From assembly GCA_014773175.1 (NCBI GenBank), contig VXCM01000962.1, forward strand, positions 248,001 to 312,000: a DNA stretch of 64,000 bases, read 5' to 3'. A program made the translations under genes and the position numbers. This document shows positions 23,579 through 36,025 of the stretch, in pieces. This stretch comes from Lucifuga dentata. Taxonomy: Eukaryota > Chordata > Actinopteri > Ophidiiformes > Bythitidae. The notes under the pieces are model-generated. The model was not told where the DNA came from. It saw only the letters and a program-made list of their open reading frames with translations, and did no database searches. Numbering within the stretch: the stretch's first letter is position 1; each line of letters starts with the position of its first letter.

Positions 23579-25010
23579 AGGGAAAAGGAAATTGATGTAA
23601 ATTTCATCAGGATCTGAAAAGCACCTTTTTTGTCAGACAAAAGGTGAGAAGGCTGCCACGTATAATATCACTTGTGACATATGAGTGAGTGCACTTCAAC
23701 AAGTAGCCTGTCAAAATGCTGCTTGATCTCACATTTGCTGCGATTACAAGACATTAAACCCATTTCCATGTTGATATACTTCCTTTTTTTCAGAGTCATT
23801 GCAGGCCTTTTTCACCTGTAGGAATGTCTCTTTTTTAAATAATGTATGATTGGGCCTTGGAGAAGAACAAAACCAGCTATGGCTACAGCGCTATGGGGTT
23901 CTAAAGATGGGTTTAAAAGAAACACATATCCCTCTGCTTCTAAAAATAATTTCAAATTAAATACATTTTACCTGAAGTCTTAAGACTATAAAATATGCAT
24001 CAAAATAAATGAATATAAAGAAAACAAAATCATTCTAGAATGACTGAATCAGACATTCTGCCGTCTCACTGAAAAGCAGGGAAACAAAGGAAAATTGATC
24101 CAAATGTCAACTGAGTCGCAAGAGCTTTTTTTTCGGTCTGGAAATAAAAGAAAAGCTTTTAGAAAAATGTAACACAGCTGCCAAATATAATATCACTCTT
24201 GACACACAACTGCAGCACACATCCAACTGCTTGCCCATCAAAAGCCCGCCTGATTACACTCTTTGCAATTACAGGAGACATTACTGCCATTTCTACTCAG
24301 ACGTGAATAAAAACTGAATGGGTTTTCTCTGCAAAGGCTGCAGCGAGGTAATGGATGTTTCTGGAAGGAATTTGGAGGTGAAAAGTTATTTTCTGAGTTG
24401 ATTTTAAGGAGATGGCTCTACTGAAAGATGAGAGTCGAAGGAGAGATGGAGATGACCCAGTAAGGGCAGAGAGGGGGAAATGAGGGAAAGTGGTGACAAG
24501 ATGGAATGGGGGTTGAAATAAATGGAGGACGCATACTTTACTTCTGACTATAGGCTATTCATACAGCAGCAGTCAGCAGTACATTTAGGCTCTATATCAC
24601 AGCTCCACCTGTTGTTGCAGTTCATCAGTTCAACTTGTTCAAATGTGTTTGTGGCGTTTCAAGCACCAAAGGATTTCTGCATTTACGTCGCATGCTGGAA
24701 TATCAAAAAGGGCACTGGAATATCATAACATGCCAAAATAAATGTTGTAAGGAGACGGTACTTGTTACTGTGCAGAACATGAACTGTCAACACAGTGTAG
24801 GAGTCAACGTGTGTGTGTGTGCGTGTGTGCTGCTTGTTTCTCTGTATTGCATAAGTGTTTTAACATATTTTTTTTTGTGGTATGTTTCAATTTAATCTGA
24901 TTTATTTTGGATCTAGATGAAGTGCATTGAAATTGTCCAGGAAAATATTGTCCTGATTATTGTACAGAGTTTTTTTTTCTGTATCCAGTGGTTTTCATTT
25001 TCTTTATCTG
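22523..25010. other. unique non-coding DNA
   Basis: No gene recognised. A 27-base A run is at 23548-23574. TG-rich patches are near 22885-22920 and 24809-24830. Confidence 0.4.
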
Positions 25011-25104
25011 CTTTCGTGCTTACTGCATTTTGTGTGTGTGTGTGTGTGTATATATACATACATACATATATACACACACACACAAAATGCAGTAAGCACG
25101 AAAG
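25011..25104. repeat. inverted repeat with (TG)n/(CA)n arms
   Basis: CTTTCGTGCTTACTGCATTT at 25011-25030 is exactly complementary to 25085-25104. The complementarity continues through (TG)n on the left and (CA)n on the right to a TATATACATACATACATATA centre. The arms are about 35-40 bp. Confidence 0.94.
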
Positions 25105-27491
25105 TATATATATATGTATACACATAATATCATCTTTTCAATACAGCCATGGGAGGTTTCCTCTCCACATTTCACTACACAATTGTTGAGCATGTGATAA
25201 ATGAAGCCTTTCAATCCTTGAATCCTTCTATCATAAATTATGTATACTTAACCATTAATGATACTGTATATACATTATAAAAAAAACATGATTATTATGT
25301 GTTATTTTCTGTATATTCTTCCTCTTTTTACATTAGTTTGCTGCCTCTAGTTTCCCACCATGCTAAATGTGTATCTCACAAGAAGGAGATGTACATAAAT
25401 CATTCAGTCACTCAGACAGTTGGTCAGTTTTAGCCATAAATTACTTATTAAGAGCAAATTATCTCCTGGTTGCACCGCCATCACTGAATGAGGTAGTGCC
25501 ACAATCTGTCTTCCTTTCTCTGTATTTGACTAATTTGATAAGACAGAATATATAATAAAAACTTCCATGTTCTTATTTTCATTTCTGGGTCAATTTTGAA
25601 ACCTTTGCAATACTTAAATGTGCAAAAAAAAATTGCAATGATCCACTTCTACTAAAGGACTAATCAAAAACGATGCTTTCAGGGCATTTGTGGAACTATC
25701 TGTTTGGCTTTGTGAATTTTTAGAAGTGTGAATCTCATATTTTGCAACACATACACATTACAAATGAGGGAAAATAACAAAAAACATACTATGTCCCCAA
25801 TAATCTTTCCCATTCCACCTGTTTCTCTTTTCCAACAGTAATAATGTCATTATGTCCACAACTCTTTAACTGTATTTTCTCTACATTTAACTTTATGTTG
25901 CATGAACCTGTACTCTCACAAAATTTTACTGCTGCATGATGAGGCCTCAATGATTTATGTGTAGTGTGTGTGTGCGTGTGTGTGTTGTGCATGCATCCTC
26001 TGTGCATTTAGTAGTATCAGTAGCAATAGCAGCCAGTTGTGTCCATGTAGCTAAACCAACAGCCTGAAGTAGGCACAGGGACGCAGCATGCTGCTTGTTA
26101 GCCATTCACTCACCCACTTCATTTCTCCATCACTCTTCCCTGTTACTGTAGCTTTCCTTGACATTTCCTCTCCCACCAACCCCCTTACCTCACCCTTTCT
26201 CACTCCACACTGCTGTTATTCCATCCCTGTAACCCCTCTCTAGCCTTCCTTTCTCTATATCTGTGATGAAGAGGGATTACATTGGAGGTGCTAGTAGGAT
26301 ACTTTAGTCTAGATAAGCCCCATGTGTCATCACATTACAATTTACATACTAAACGTGGACGAATGTTTCACCATGTCATTCTCTTGGAGTAAAATATACG
26401 ATAAGGGTATGTGTGTGTAACTTAAAGGTCTGGCCAAAGTAACATACCTAATTGGACTGAATTTCAGAATTAAACTCTTTTTTTTCAGCTCAAATTAACA
26501 AACATCATAAATTGAGAATCTCTCCATCCTCGTTACTCAAAATGAATTATTGTATTCATTTATAAACATGTTGGTTTCTGATTTCACACACATTTGGTAC
26601 TTCTTTGACAATATCACCAATAAAAATTAAGCAGTATTGCCAAGACTTCCTTTAGGCAACGATTACAGCATTTGTCTGAGATTGCAATTGCCAGCAGAGG
26701 ATATTTGTCAGCAAATTTATCTGAAATTAATAAGTACTGCTTGTTTAAAATATTATAAATGTTTTTGGCTGACTGTTGTCTTCCTGTGAGCCTTCAGCTT
26801 GTTTTATGCTTGACAAGACATGCCCCATTGCGTACGGTCCCCACGGCACCTTTTTGCATCTGTGCACATCCCAGATTTTGTAACTGCGCACGGATGACTC
26901 AAAAATGGAGGAGCTGCTAGTGACTGTGATACTATGTGTTGTAGTTTTTGATACACCACCCTCTACAGTTTGGGATATTCTATCAGTTTGACAAGACTGC
27001 ACAGAGTATAAAAGCTCAGTGTGTCTGCTCATCACGTTTTGCATCATCTCATGTCTGTGCAGAAAGTACAACTCAACCTTTAGTCAGCCCCGTTGAGGAA
27101 ACTGGGTATTGAGTTGGTATATGGTAAGCACTGAGCCCTCAAATCCAGTCGGGTGTGTGGATGGCGCCACTAGTAGCCAGCCAGTCTTCCCCCACCTCTG
27201 CTCTCCTCCCACCTCCCTAGTGAGGAGCACTCAGAGCCAAGGTCCAGGAATTAGCCCCAGCACCCGGCCAGACAACAGATCAATGGGCCCGGTCCTATAT
27301 TGATAGGGTCACTTGGGCTCCAGAAGTGCCTGCTAATCCCTGCAGTTTATCAGCCACACTGGCTGGCTGGCTCTGTTGTCTAGTACAGTTCTCAGCTGAC
27401 CAGACAGGTGTACACTTGTGGACACACGCACACACTCACGCTATCACACTTACCCATGCACTTTACTCCAAACCACCGCTAACACTTACGT
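25105..27491. other. unique non-coding DNA
   Basis: No gene recognised. A short TG patch is at 25966-25984. Positions 27110-27400 are GC-richer and repeat-free, a possible regulatory block. Confidence 0.4.
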
Positions 27492-27620
27492 CTCCACCTC
27501 TCTCATCGTCCTCCCCTTTCCTCCTGAACGTGGCGTCAATTGCATTACCCCGGGTNCTCCACCTCTCTCATCGTCCTCCCCTTTCCTCCTGAACGTGGCG
27601 TCAATTGCATTACCCCGGGT
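27492..27620. repeat. 64-bp duplication at an assembly join
   Basis: Bases 27492-27555 are identical to 27557-27620, with n at 27556. The copy after n continues into new sequence, as expected of two overlapping contig ends left unmerged. Confidence 0.93.
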
Positions 27621-28096
27621 GTTAGAGCTGCGGCTATAGAGTTGCCTTGTTTGACTTCGCCATGGCTGGGTGGCTGTAACTATATCCAGTGTCCTGCTAG
27701 AGGGGCAGGAGGCTGACTGGCTGGTAGACAGAAAGTCTGACTGGAGTGTGGCCCATTGATTCTAATGGGCTTTTTAGGGGTCCTAATGATGGGAATCTGT
27801 TCACGCCTCGCTTGTCACGCCTAATTAAGCCGAAGCAACAACGAGTCCATTCACACTGGCTCAAGTTACCTCTTTCCCATTAGAGCTGACGTTGCTCATT
27901 TTAGCAGCGTAAACTGGGTCCTTGCTCACGCTATCAACTGATTGGAGGCTGGATTTTGTGGAGCCTCTACAGCTCTGTTGTTTCATCATTGAATCGGTCC
28001 ATTTAAAAATATTTTCTCTGTAAATTTTCTCAACCACAACAGTGACCAGATTGTTTTGAGATAATTACCTGCCTCATTTTCAGACCGTTTTCATTT
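27621..28096. other. unique GC-mixed block, candidate regulatory DNA
   Basis: No open coding signal. Positions 27640-27965 are repeat-free with homeodomain-type TAATTA at 27822. Function is inference only. Confidence 0.3.
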
Positions 28097-28098
28097 TA

Positions 28099-28954
28099 CC
28101 ATATATACTCGACTATAAGCCAATCTCGACTATAAGCTGATCCCCCGATTTTGACCTGTAAATTTAGATTTTTAAAGAACCCCACATATAAGCTGAACTC
28201 CTAATCTGTTTTCTTTTTTTTCCTGAGAATTGTCATCGTATTCCTGTGATTTTCTGAAAGTAATCCACGTACCGGTACCGGTAAAGGTAAGTGACATTAG
28301 CTAACATTAAGTTTTCTGAACTCCTCTTCCTTGTCTGAATCGCATTGGTGAAGGTAAGGAAAGCTTTAGAAAATGAGCTATAATTATCACGGCGCTTATT
28401 TAGCTGTGTGATTATGGTGAATTTTTTTTTTTTGGTTATGAATCTCACCCATTACGTGTTTTCAGTAACTATCTTGTACTTGAGTTGATGCGGGTCTGTG
28501 CTGGACATTCCTTGACATGGAGTTTTGGAATTCTCTCAGCCGACTCTCTAATGTTGTTCCATCAATTTATTTATTTAGCAAATTACCTGTTTTTCTGGGT
28601 ATTGTCATAGTATTCCTTTGATTTTCTGAAAATAATCCACGCACCAGTAAACATGATATTTATTTCAGCAGCTGATTACCGTAACGGACGGATCACGGCT
28701 TACTGGCTGCCACAAAATGTGCCGAATAAGATGTTTAATCAGGAAATACATCATTCTAAGGTATTAAACTATTTTACATGGGTAGTGGTAATGGGTATGT
28801 CCACCCTTGGAAATTTCGTTCTCTGGGATCCGATTTGAATTACTCGTGTATAAACCGACCCCCGATTTGCGTTGTGAAATTTGGTTTAAAAAAAAAAAAA
28901 AAAAAAANAAAAAAAAAAAAAAAAAAAACTTGGCTTATACTCGAGTATATACGG
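28099..28954. mobile_element. mariner-like non-autonomous DNA transposon
   Basis: The left end CCATATATACTCGACTATAA and the complement of the right end CCGTATATACTCGAGTATAA form terminal inverted repeats of about 24 bp with two mismatches. TA flanks both sides (28097-28098, 28955-28956), the target duplication of Tc1/mariner elements. Inside, a ~55-bp segment at 28222-28277 is directly repeated, diverged, at 28592-28648 (shared TTCTGAAAGTAATCCACG-type core). An A tract with assembly n at 28907 lies near the right end. No transposase frame is present. Tandem donor-like sites (GGTAAGT at 28286) occur by chance. Confidence 0.8.
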
Positions 28955-28973
28955 TAATTTATTGGTAAAAGCG

Positions 28974-28992
28974 TCATCCATCCATCCATCCA
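28974..28992. repeat. (CATC)n run
   Basis: Four to five CATC units. It could be the tail of a LINE on the minus strand, but no body was recognised. Confidence 0.7.
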
Positions 28993-31129
28993 ATCTATCA
29001 ATCAAACTATCTCTGCCCTCTTGACACATATCTTGTGTTTGTAAGTGTGAGGACATGTGTGTGTGTCTGTGTGTATGCATTTTGTTGGTGTAATTCACCT
29101 CTTCTGTAAGGTCAGACCGGGTGTCTTCCTGTCAGGTCTAGCGATGGTCACATATCAGGTGCGTGATGGAGCCGGCAGATAAACGTCAGGCACCATCTTG
29201 CTCTCCGGCCCCGTTTGTGTACACATGCTTTTAGCCAGCCACTTAACTGCCTAGATTAGGCCTGTAAGGAGATAATTGCAGGGTTAATGTAGACAGTGGT
29301 TGCTGTGTGTGACTCAAAAGATTCATAGACACCTTTTGTTAACCTTTAGCTGTGCCTTTGTCTCGAGGTGGGGGAAAGGGAGGGAGGACAAGTTAAGAGA
29401 AAGAGTGTGTACTTTTGTCTCAGAGAGTGTGTTGTGTGAAGGGTGGACATTATCTTTGCAGTCAGGTTTGTTTGTTCGCTTTGACATGAATGCTGTCTAA
29501 AGCAGGGGAGTGTCAGTAAATATTGATCTCCTGTCTGTTACCGCATGAAGCACTCTCCCGCTCACTAATTCACCCTCCAGCTTTTCTCTGTTCATCTCTC
29601 ACTCTCTTCTTCAGGCAGACTTTTCTCTTTGACAGAGAGAAAGTCAACAGTTCAAATGTGCAGAATCTGTCTGTGAAAGTTCATCAGATGACCCTTCACC
29701 GCCAAATAACCAATAACTTTTCATAACGTTTTTCTGATCATTTCCTGCTCTGTCTCACCTCAAAAACCACATTTTCTCCTGCGATAATTATGACATGCCA
29801 CTCGATCAAAGCTGATCAGTCCACTTAGATTGTTAAAATAAATATTTAAAAATTTACCACTACACTAACTCAGAATAATCTTTTCTTTAAAAAAGAATAG
29901 ATGCATATTCTAAGTATTAATACACTAATGCAGACACTTTTTTGTGGTTGACTTGCTTGATCAGTGTCTGTTCATGTTTGGATGCAAGCAGCTGTCAGAG
30001 AACAGATAAATGGAAATCTGATATGGTGATGCACATGACAGGATGTGTGTGTGTGTGTGTGTGTGTGTTTGTGTGTTTGCGTGCGTGCGTGAGTGTGTGT
30101 GTCTACTGTACTTTGGCACTGAGCAGTGTCATGATTCTGCTGTACGTCATCTGATCTTGCACTAACATTTCTCGAAATTATGTCTTGTGATTGGTGGAAA
30201 GACAGGACCGACAGTCCCATTTAGGGAGCATGACCGTGACTTCAACCCTTGTCCTTCAGAGACAGGAGGAGGGAAGACAGAGAGGAGAGAAATGAATGGC
30301 TGCCAATAGCAGATACTAATGCATAACGCCCCGCAGCTATCGTTAAACTTTTCAGTCAACAGCAAAGGCTGTGATTTAAGCAGGGATGGGTTTTAGGCAA
30401 ACAGGAATACAGAGCAACAAAGAAAGGCAGTGGACAAGGGTGGAGGAGGATGGTGGAGTTTTATCTGTCTGTGTGCATTTCCTTTATATTGTACAGTGTT
30501 TGTGTGAGATTATATTGTACCATACATGCAAGGTCTTTGCCAGTGCATGTATGATCAAAAGAATCACAAGGACATGTCTCGAATAGAACTCTCTCATGTT
30601 CACTGCACCTTAAAATGTGGCCCTGAGGTGCTATGATCAACTGCGAGCCTTGATATTTTTTACTGCATCTGTAGAATGTCCAACATATGTTCCTTGTAGC
30701 ACCACATGTCTTTAAAGCCTGGGATCATGCCGAACATGACTTTCTAACACTGTAAATGTGTAAAGATCATCGTTATTGGACTGAACCCAGTGCAGTGGAG
30801 GAAAAAAGAAGGTGAGAAAAGACGGCCCTTATTCCATATTAGGCTAATAATAAAATACAAAATAATATTTTGTATTATATTATATTATTTATTATAAGTC
30901 AATTGTATAATATATTACCCAGCAATGCATGAATACTGCAAACATAAATAAGTTGAAACGCTGTGTCTGTATCATAGAGCCAATATCAGAATATTGTTGC
31001 AGTGAAGCATCTATGAATTTGAAAATTCCACACAAGTTAGTCATATATAGGCTGAGAAAAATTAATTCCATTTTAGCTCCATAAAGCCCTTAAAATATAT
31101 TTCAGTATCCCAAACATGCATTGTCACCA
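28993..31129. other. unique non-coding DNA with TG repeats
   Basis: No gene recognised. A (GT)n array of about 13 units lies at 30044-30069, extended by degenerate TG/CG dinucleotides to 30100. Confidence 0.4.
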
Positions 31130-31702
31130 TTAAAGGATCATACCGGTTATTTTGCATGTTTAAGTCCAATAAATACTACACACATACATGTTACATTACT
31201 GACAACCAATTTCCAAAACATAAAACCGTAATTTAGTTTTCCTGTTATTTTGCCAAATCCACTAATCTTTCAAAATCAAATGTTCAGGTGATATAACCAC
31301 CTTAAAATTCAATATTTTGCCTACTATGAATGTAGAAGGGAAGAAAGAAAGAGGTTTTTCATTTCTCAGTAAAAGCCATCTTCTCCTGGGACTATATTCC
31401 CTGGAGGAGACATTACATTGTCCTCTGCCACTCTGTGTTGTGTTAAATAAAGATACTTTGACCTAATAGACATGTCATTTGCTGTGATGGATTACTTATT
31501 TCAAGCATGTTTCAAGTCTTTACAAGTTGATTTTAATGGCATGCTGGAATGAACTGCAACCAATGGCAGCCTGGAAGATTAAAAAATTCTAATAATTACC
31601 GCTCCAGTAGCATATTTTGGGAAATGGTTGTCAGCTACGTAAGGTGTATAAGGATTTTATATATTGGGCTCAAACATGCAAAATTGTGACATTGTCCTTT
31701 AA
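31130..31702 (+). mobile_element. family A element, copy 2
   Basis: 573 bp, TTAA-bounded, starting TTAAAGGATCATACCGG and ending CATTGTCCTTTAA. The internal order matches copy 1 (CCAAAACATAAAACCG, GGACTATATTCCCTGG, TTTCAAGTCTTTACAAG, GGAATGAACTGCAACCAATG). It has no coding capacity. Confidence 0.86.
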
Positions 31703-32652
31703 ACAAGGCAGTTTTTCACCTGAAAAGTTGACAATTTGGACATATGTTGCTTTCACAGGACAGTGATGATGGTCAGATCTTCTGTTCCAGCTGAAATTGC
31801 TGTTCAGCCTCCAGAGTGCATCATACAGTAATTGTTTATGGTTTTCAGTTTTGGTTATCATCTTATTAGATAAAGACTGTCTAATTGAATTATTTCATGA
31901 GCTAGCCACAACAGGGTTTATGAAATTCATGGGAAAATATTCTCTCATGCCATGGTTAGTTGAGAATTATTCCGTGATCATGAAAGCTTGCTGTGTGAGA
32001 TCGCAATAAAATTATGTTGAGAAAACAAGATTTTTATGGCAATATCATAAAAAAAAAAAAAAAAANAAAAAAAAAAAAAAAAACAGTAAACAGAGTTTAA
32101 AAACAAAAATCTTAAAATCTGCCTGTGTCATCCTTGGCCTTCTAATGCTGAATTTGTTTTAAAAAAAAAAACACAACACTGCAGGGTAATTCATTACTGG
32201 GTTGTCAATACAAATATTTTATGAAGCCATAACCACACGCAGCAGACACAGTAACTTCAATTTGCTCTCCTGCCATTCCTACATGAAATTATTTGGACCA
32301 TGATTGGGTTTTTGGTAAGCCCCTTGGGGTGTCTAAACAAACTCTGAATGCTGCCTTTGAACACCAACACACAAAACAAAGGCATCTTTTTCAATTGCTC
32401 AACATCATGAGAATCCTTTATAAGAAACACATTGAGGAACACTGCTGCATTTCTGCTATTTCACAATTGTTGTTTTATTCCTATCAGCTTGCTTATATTA
32501 TCTGCTAATGGCCTTGGAGAAGAGTTTGCCACCAATTTTATCTGGTAAGGACAGTTTGTACCTCAGGCGTAATCACTGAACGATGACAGAATAAACTGAG
32601 CCCTAAACTAAGCACAAACTAAAGTCCAGCTATTCTACCTGCATCATGCAAT
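31703..32652. other. unique non-coding DNA
   Basis: Nothing recognised apart from an A tract at 32049-32083 interrupted by n at 32066. Confidence 0.4.
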
Positions 32653-33100
32653 TGCTGGAAGTAGTACTGAAATATTTATGTAAGGAAAAGTACTGTCACA
32701 AACTGGCTCAAGGTTCGAACATAGGAAGAAGATCAAATAATACATTTTTTTTAATCCAGGTAAAATAGAAAAAGACACGACAGGAACGTTAAACAATATC
32801 ACATTGAAAAATACTATTAAAGTTGTTGGATTCAAATTTCTTCTGAGTAAATGCAAAGTATAAGAGGTAAAAAGTACTTAGGTATCAAAGGTGCTCATAG
32901 TGAAAAATGGTCTCAAGGGTTTTTACCCAAAAGTTTGACTTGTAATTATAGAAATTAATTTAAAAATATTACGTGTGCTCCAAACTCTTTCCTATGTTTA
33001 ATTAATCTGCAAAAACTTATTGTTATAATTAAAGTACAGCTGTTAGGAAAATGTAGTGGAGAGATGTGCCAGATGTAGTGGAGTAGAAGTAGAAAGCAGG
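32653..33100 (-). mobile_element. family B teleost repeat, copy 1
   Basis: Contains TGAAATATTTATGTAAGGAA, AAAGTACTTAGGTATCAAAG, TTAATCTGCAAAAACTTA and AATGTAGTGGAG in that order. This is the order of a very common fish interspersed repeat (complement ACTTTTACTT / CTCCACTACATT). The copy is eroded. I do not name its superfamily. Confidence 0.6.
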
Positions 33101-34780
33101 ACAAATCCTCCGGGACAGTTTTGAAAAAAATTACTTCCTTTCCTAGATATAATTATTTTAATGACATACTGTATCTTTCCACCTTTGACTCTACAATTGA
33201 ACTGAATTCTGGCAATGCATTTTGTAATTGCCTAAACATTTATTTTATATCCGTAAAGAACACCAAAGTTTCTGTTGTACAGAAAAGTTGCAAAAACACT
33301 CATTTTACATTTTTATTACGCATGTGAACATTTAAGATCAACTGCAGTTTGTTTCTAAAATGACGCTGAAGACACACACACACACAGCACATGTATAGCA
33401 GACCCCCGTTTCCCTGAACATACACTGTAATCCTTGAGATGCAATACACACACATGCACACGTGTACACACATCTAATGCCACCGTGCAGGGAACGTATT
33501 CACAGCTGTCTCAATTGAACAAAATCAAAGAAGGTGGTGCCTGTTCGACATGGTGAACATGACATCTTGTCTTTGTTTTTTCCTCCTGACAGCCCCTGTT
33601 TCTTGTCACCCCAACGCCATTCTGCCTACCTTCATAACCTGTTGGACAGCATGGTGTGTCACAGGCTGGGCCTCTTGGCGTGTCAAGGGGCGATCAACCC
33701 TGTGTGGCAGCTACCTGACGCCCTGTCTGGCAGCTCACCTCCATCACTGTCACGCTCTCGCATTCCAGTTTTTCAAGGCCCTATCACAAGCATGATTTAT
33801 AGCTTGGAAAATGGTGAACGCTGGGGCAACACTTTAGAAATTGGGCTTCGCCTTTTTTCTTCTTTTAGCTTTCATGAAACTTCATACTGTGCTGAAGCCA
33901 AAATTGTTAGAGCTTCCAGAGGTAACTGAGGTTGCAATTTGTTATAAAAATCACTTTCTTTGGCTCCTCACTATGTGATAATTGTTGTGAATGGAAGTCT
34001 GGCCTGAGGGTTAAAGAGCTTCTAAAATGTCTTTGTATTTTGTTATTCTTGACAATCAGGGTCATCTTGCCGGCTGACCTCCCTGTTGTTCAGACTACGC
34101 TTGAACAGCAAATATGTGTATTGAGGTGCAATGTTCCAAACCACCCACAGACACTGAACAGGCTACTGGTGACAGACAAGTTGTGAGACGAGCCCTGACA
34201 GGTCACGGCTTCTAACACAACATGACATTTAATAAGTGGTGTTTTTCTCCCAAAAACATATATACACACACATACAAGTAAGTATCGAGCCTGAAGGCTC
34301 TCTGAATAATAAGAGAGGAGGGCTTTTGGAGAGTAAAGATGAGAAAGGAAAGTCAGTGAAAGCACCTCAGACTGTTTAGCTCAAGTCTCCATCTTGTAAT
34401 GTTTGAATACCATGGACGTAGTTTGGATTTCCTCATTTTGTTTGCATGACATTTAAACAGTCAGTGGGACTCACAGATAAATTCTATTTTGACCGATTCC
34501 ACGCTTTGATTTGATGTTTATGTCTTCATGTGTCCTCACCAAGTCTCATAAATGAAAGGAAAGAATTAGGAATATCAACAACTCTGTGAGTATCCTGTTA
34601 AAAAGCCAAGGATTATGGTTTTGTTTGTTTATGCTGTGTTTCATTCATTCACAATGTGTTCTTTCCTGAGGCACATTTGAGTCGACAGAGCTGAGGTTAG
34701 CAGCTGGCCGTGTCTCTGCGATGCTTCACGTGATTGAGCCAGTGTGAATGGTGCTTTTTGTTGGGATGGGTCAGGGACGG
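33101..34780. other. unique non-coding DNA with a GC-richer block
   Basis: CA patches occur near 33374 and 33440-33470. Positions 33590-33800 are GC-rich for this window and follow a strong plus-strand acceptor-like sequence (TTTTTTCCTCCTGACAG ending at 33590). Two frames stay open for 80-130 codons, but neither gives a recognisable protein. It is more likely a conserved non-coding element with repeated GTGTCA / CTGTCA words. Confidence 0.35.
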
Positions 34781-34907
34781 ACCCTTTGGCAGATTTGGGG
34801 GGTTTTTGAGAAAAGGGCACAAACTTCCGTGTTCCGCCATGATNACCCTTTGGCAGATTTGGGGGGTTTTTGAGAAAAGGGCACAAACTTCCGTGTTCCG
34901 CCATGAT
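34781..34907. repeat. 63-bp duplication at an assembly join
   Basis: Bases 34781-34843 equal 34845-34907, with n at 34844. Probably an unmerged contig overlap. Confidence 0.93.
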
Positions 34908-35177
34908 TTCAGACAGACAGGATTGTGGTCCATCTGTGGTAGAAGATGAATATGTCTCTTTAAAATGCACCATAATTTAAGAATATAATTTAGTATTTTT
35001 TATAGGCATAAGTGTTATAGTAGTTTATTACTCTGGGGGACAGATGGATTTCCGGCTTTGCCATTACTGCACTAAAGAGCAAAATAATACCAAACTAAGA
35101 AGCATTGGAATTTGACATGACAATATATACGTCTCACAGTCTATAAAATAATATTATGTAGCTTTATCCATCATTTA

Positions 35178-36025
35178 AATAAATGCAAAGAAACAGAATA
35201 TAATTCTAATTAATTTTCTTACACTGTTAGAATTGCCAGCTTAATTTTATTGAGCTGTGTTGACACAATAGTAGTGGTAATAACTTCAACTCATACTTCT
35301 GACTTGTTTAAATCCTAATTTATTCATTTATTCATCAAAAGCAAAAGTTAAGTTGTGGTAAACGATCAAATTAATTCATTTTCAATTTCAAGCCACTTAA
35401 TGTGCCTGCAGTCCAAATCGTGATTTAGCCTCCTGTGTTGTTAAGAAAGTCTTGAAAAAATACCTACAACAGACATTTGTGATGTGAGTCAAGTGTGTCT
35501 TTCTGGATGTGGTTGCGTCTGTTCTGAGGGCATTTCTGCTTCAGTGTGTGTGTGTGTGTCCTCTCCTTTGGGTGTGTCCGTTCGGATGTGGGCATTTCTA
35601 TCCTTTGTAGGCGTGTCTCTGCCGGTGTGGGTATGTCTCTCATGTGTATCAGCATGTCTCAACTGAAGCAGGCATGTCTCTTCTCTCTCACGTCTGTCCT
35701 TTTGTAGGTGTGTGTCTTTGCTGGTGTGTGCATGTCCCTGCCATTTTGATTGTGGAAGGATTGTGTCTTGCAATTGTAGGCAATTCTCTGCTGCTCAACT
35801 CTCTGCTGAAGCAGGTCTGTTTCTCCTCTCCTTAAACTGATCAATTTTATGTTACCAGAAACTAACTTTTGCTTTTTATGAATAAATTAATGAATTAGAG
35901 CTTAAACTAGTCATAAATATAAGCATCACAAGTATTGTGTAAACACATCTCATTAAAATTAAGCTGGCAATTCTAAAAGTGTAATAAAATTAATGAATTC
36001 AAATTTTTTACGCATTTGTGGGTAA
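35178..36025. mobile_element. foldback element with minisatellite core
   Basis: The left arm (about 35178-35372) and right arm (about 35832-36025) are long imperfect inverted repeats. AGAATTGCCAGCTTAATTTTAT at 35229-35250 pairs with ATTAAAATTAAGCTGGCAATTCT in the right arm, and TTATTCATCAAAAGCAAAAG with CTTTTGCTTTTTATGAATAA. The ~450-bp centre (35480-35800) is a diverged minisatellite built from units like GGCATGTCTCTGCTGGTGTG. The outer limits are blurred and no target duplication was identified. There is no protein-coding frame beyond the repetitive one. Confidence 0.75.

Noticed and set aside
35464..35844. Overlapping open frames on both strands
   Set aside because: They are produced by the minisatellite periodicity of the foldback core.
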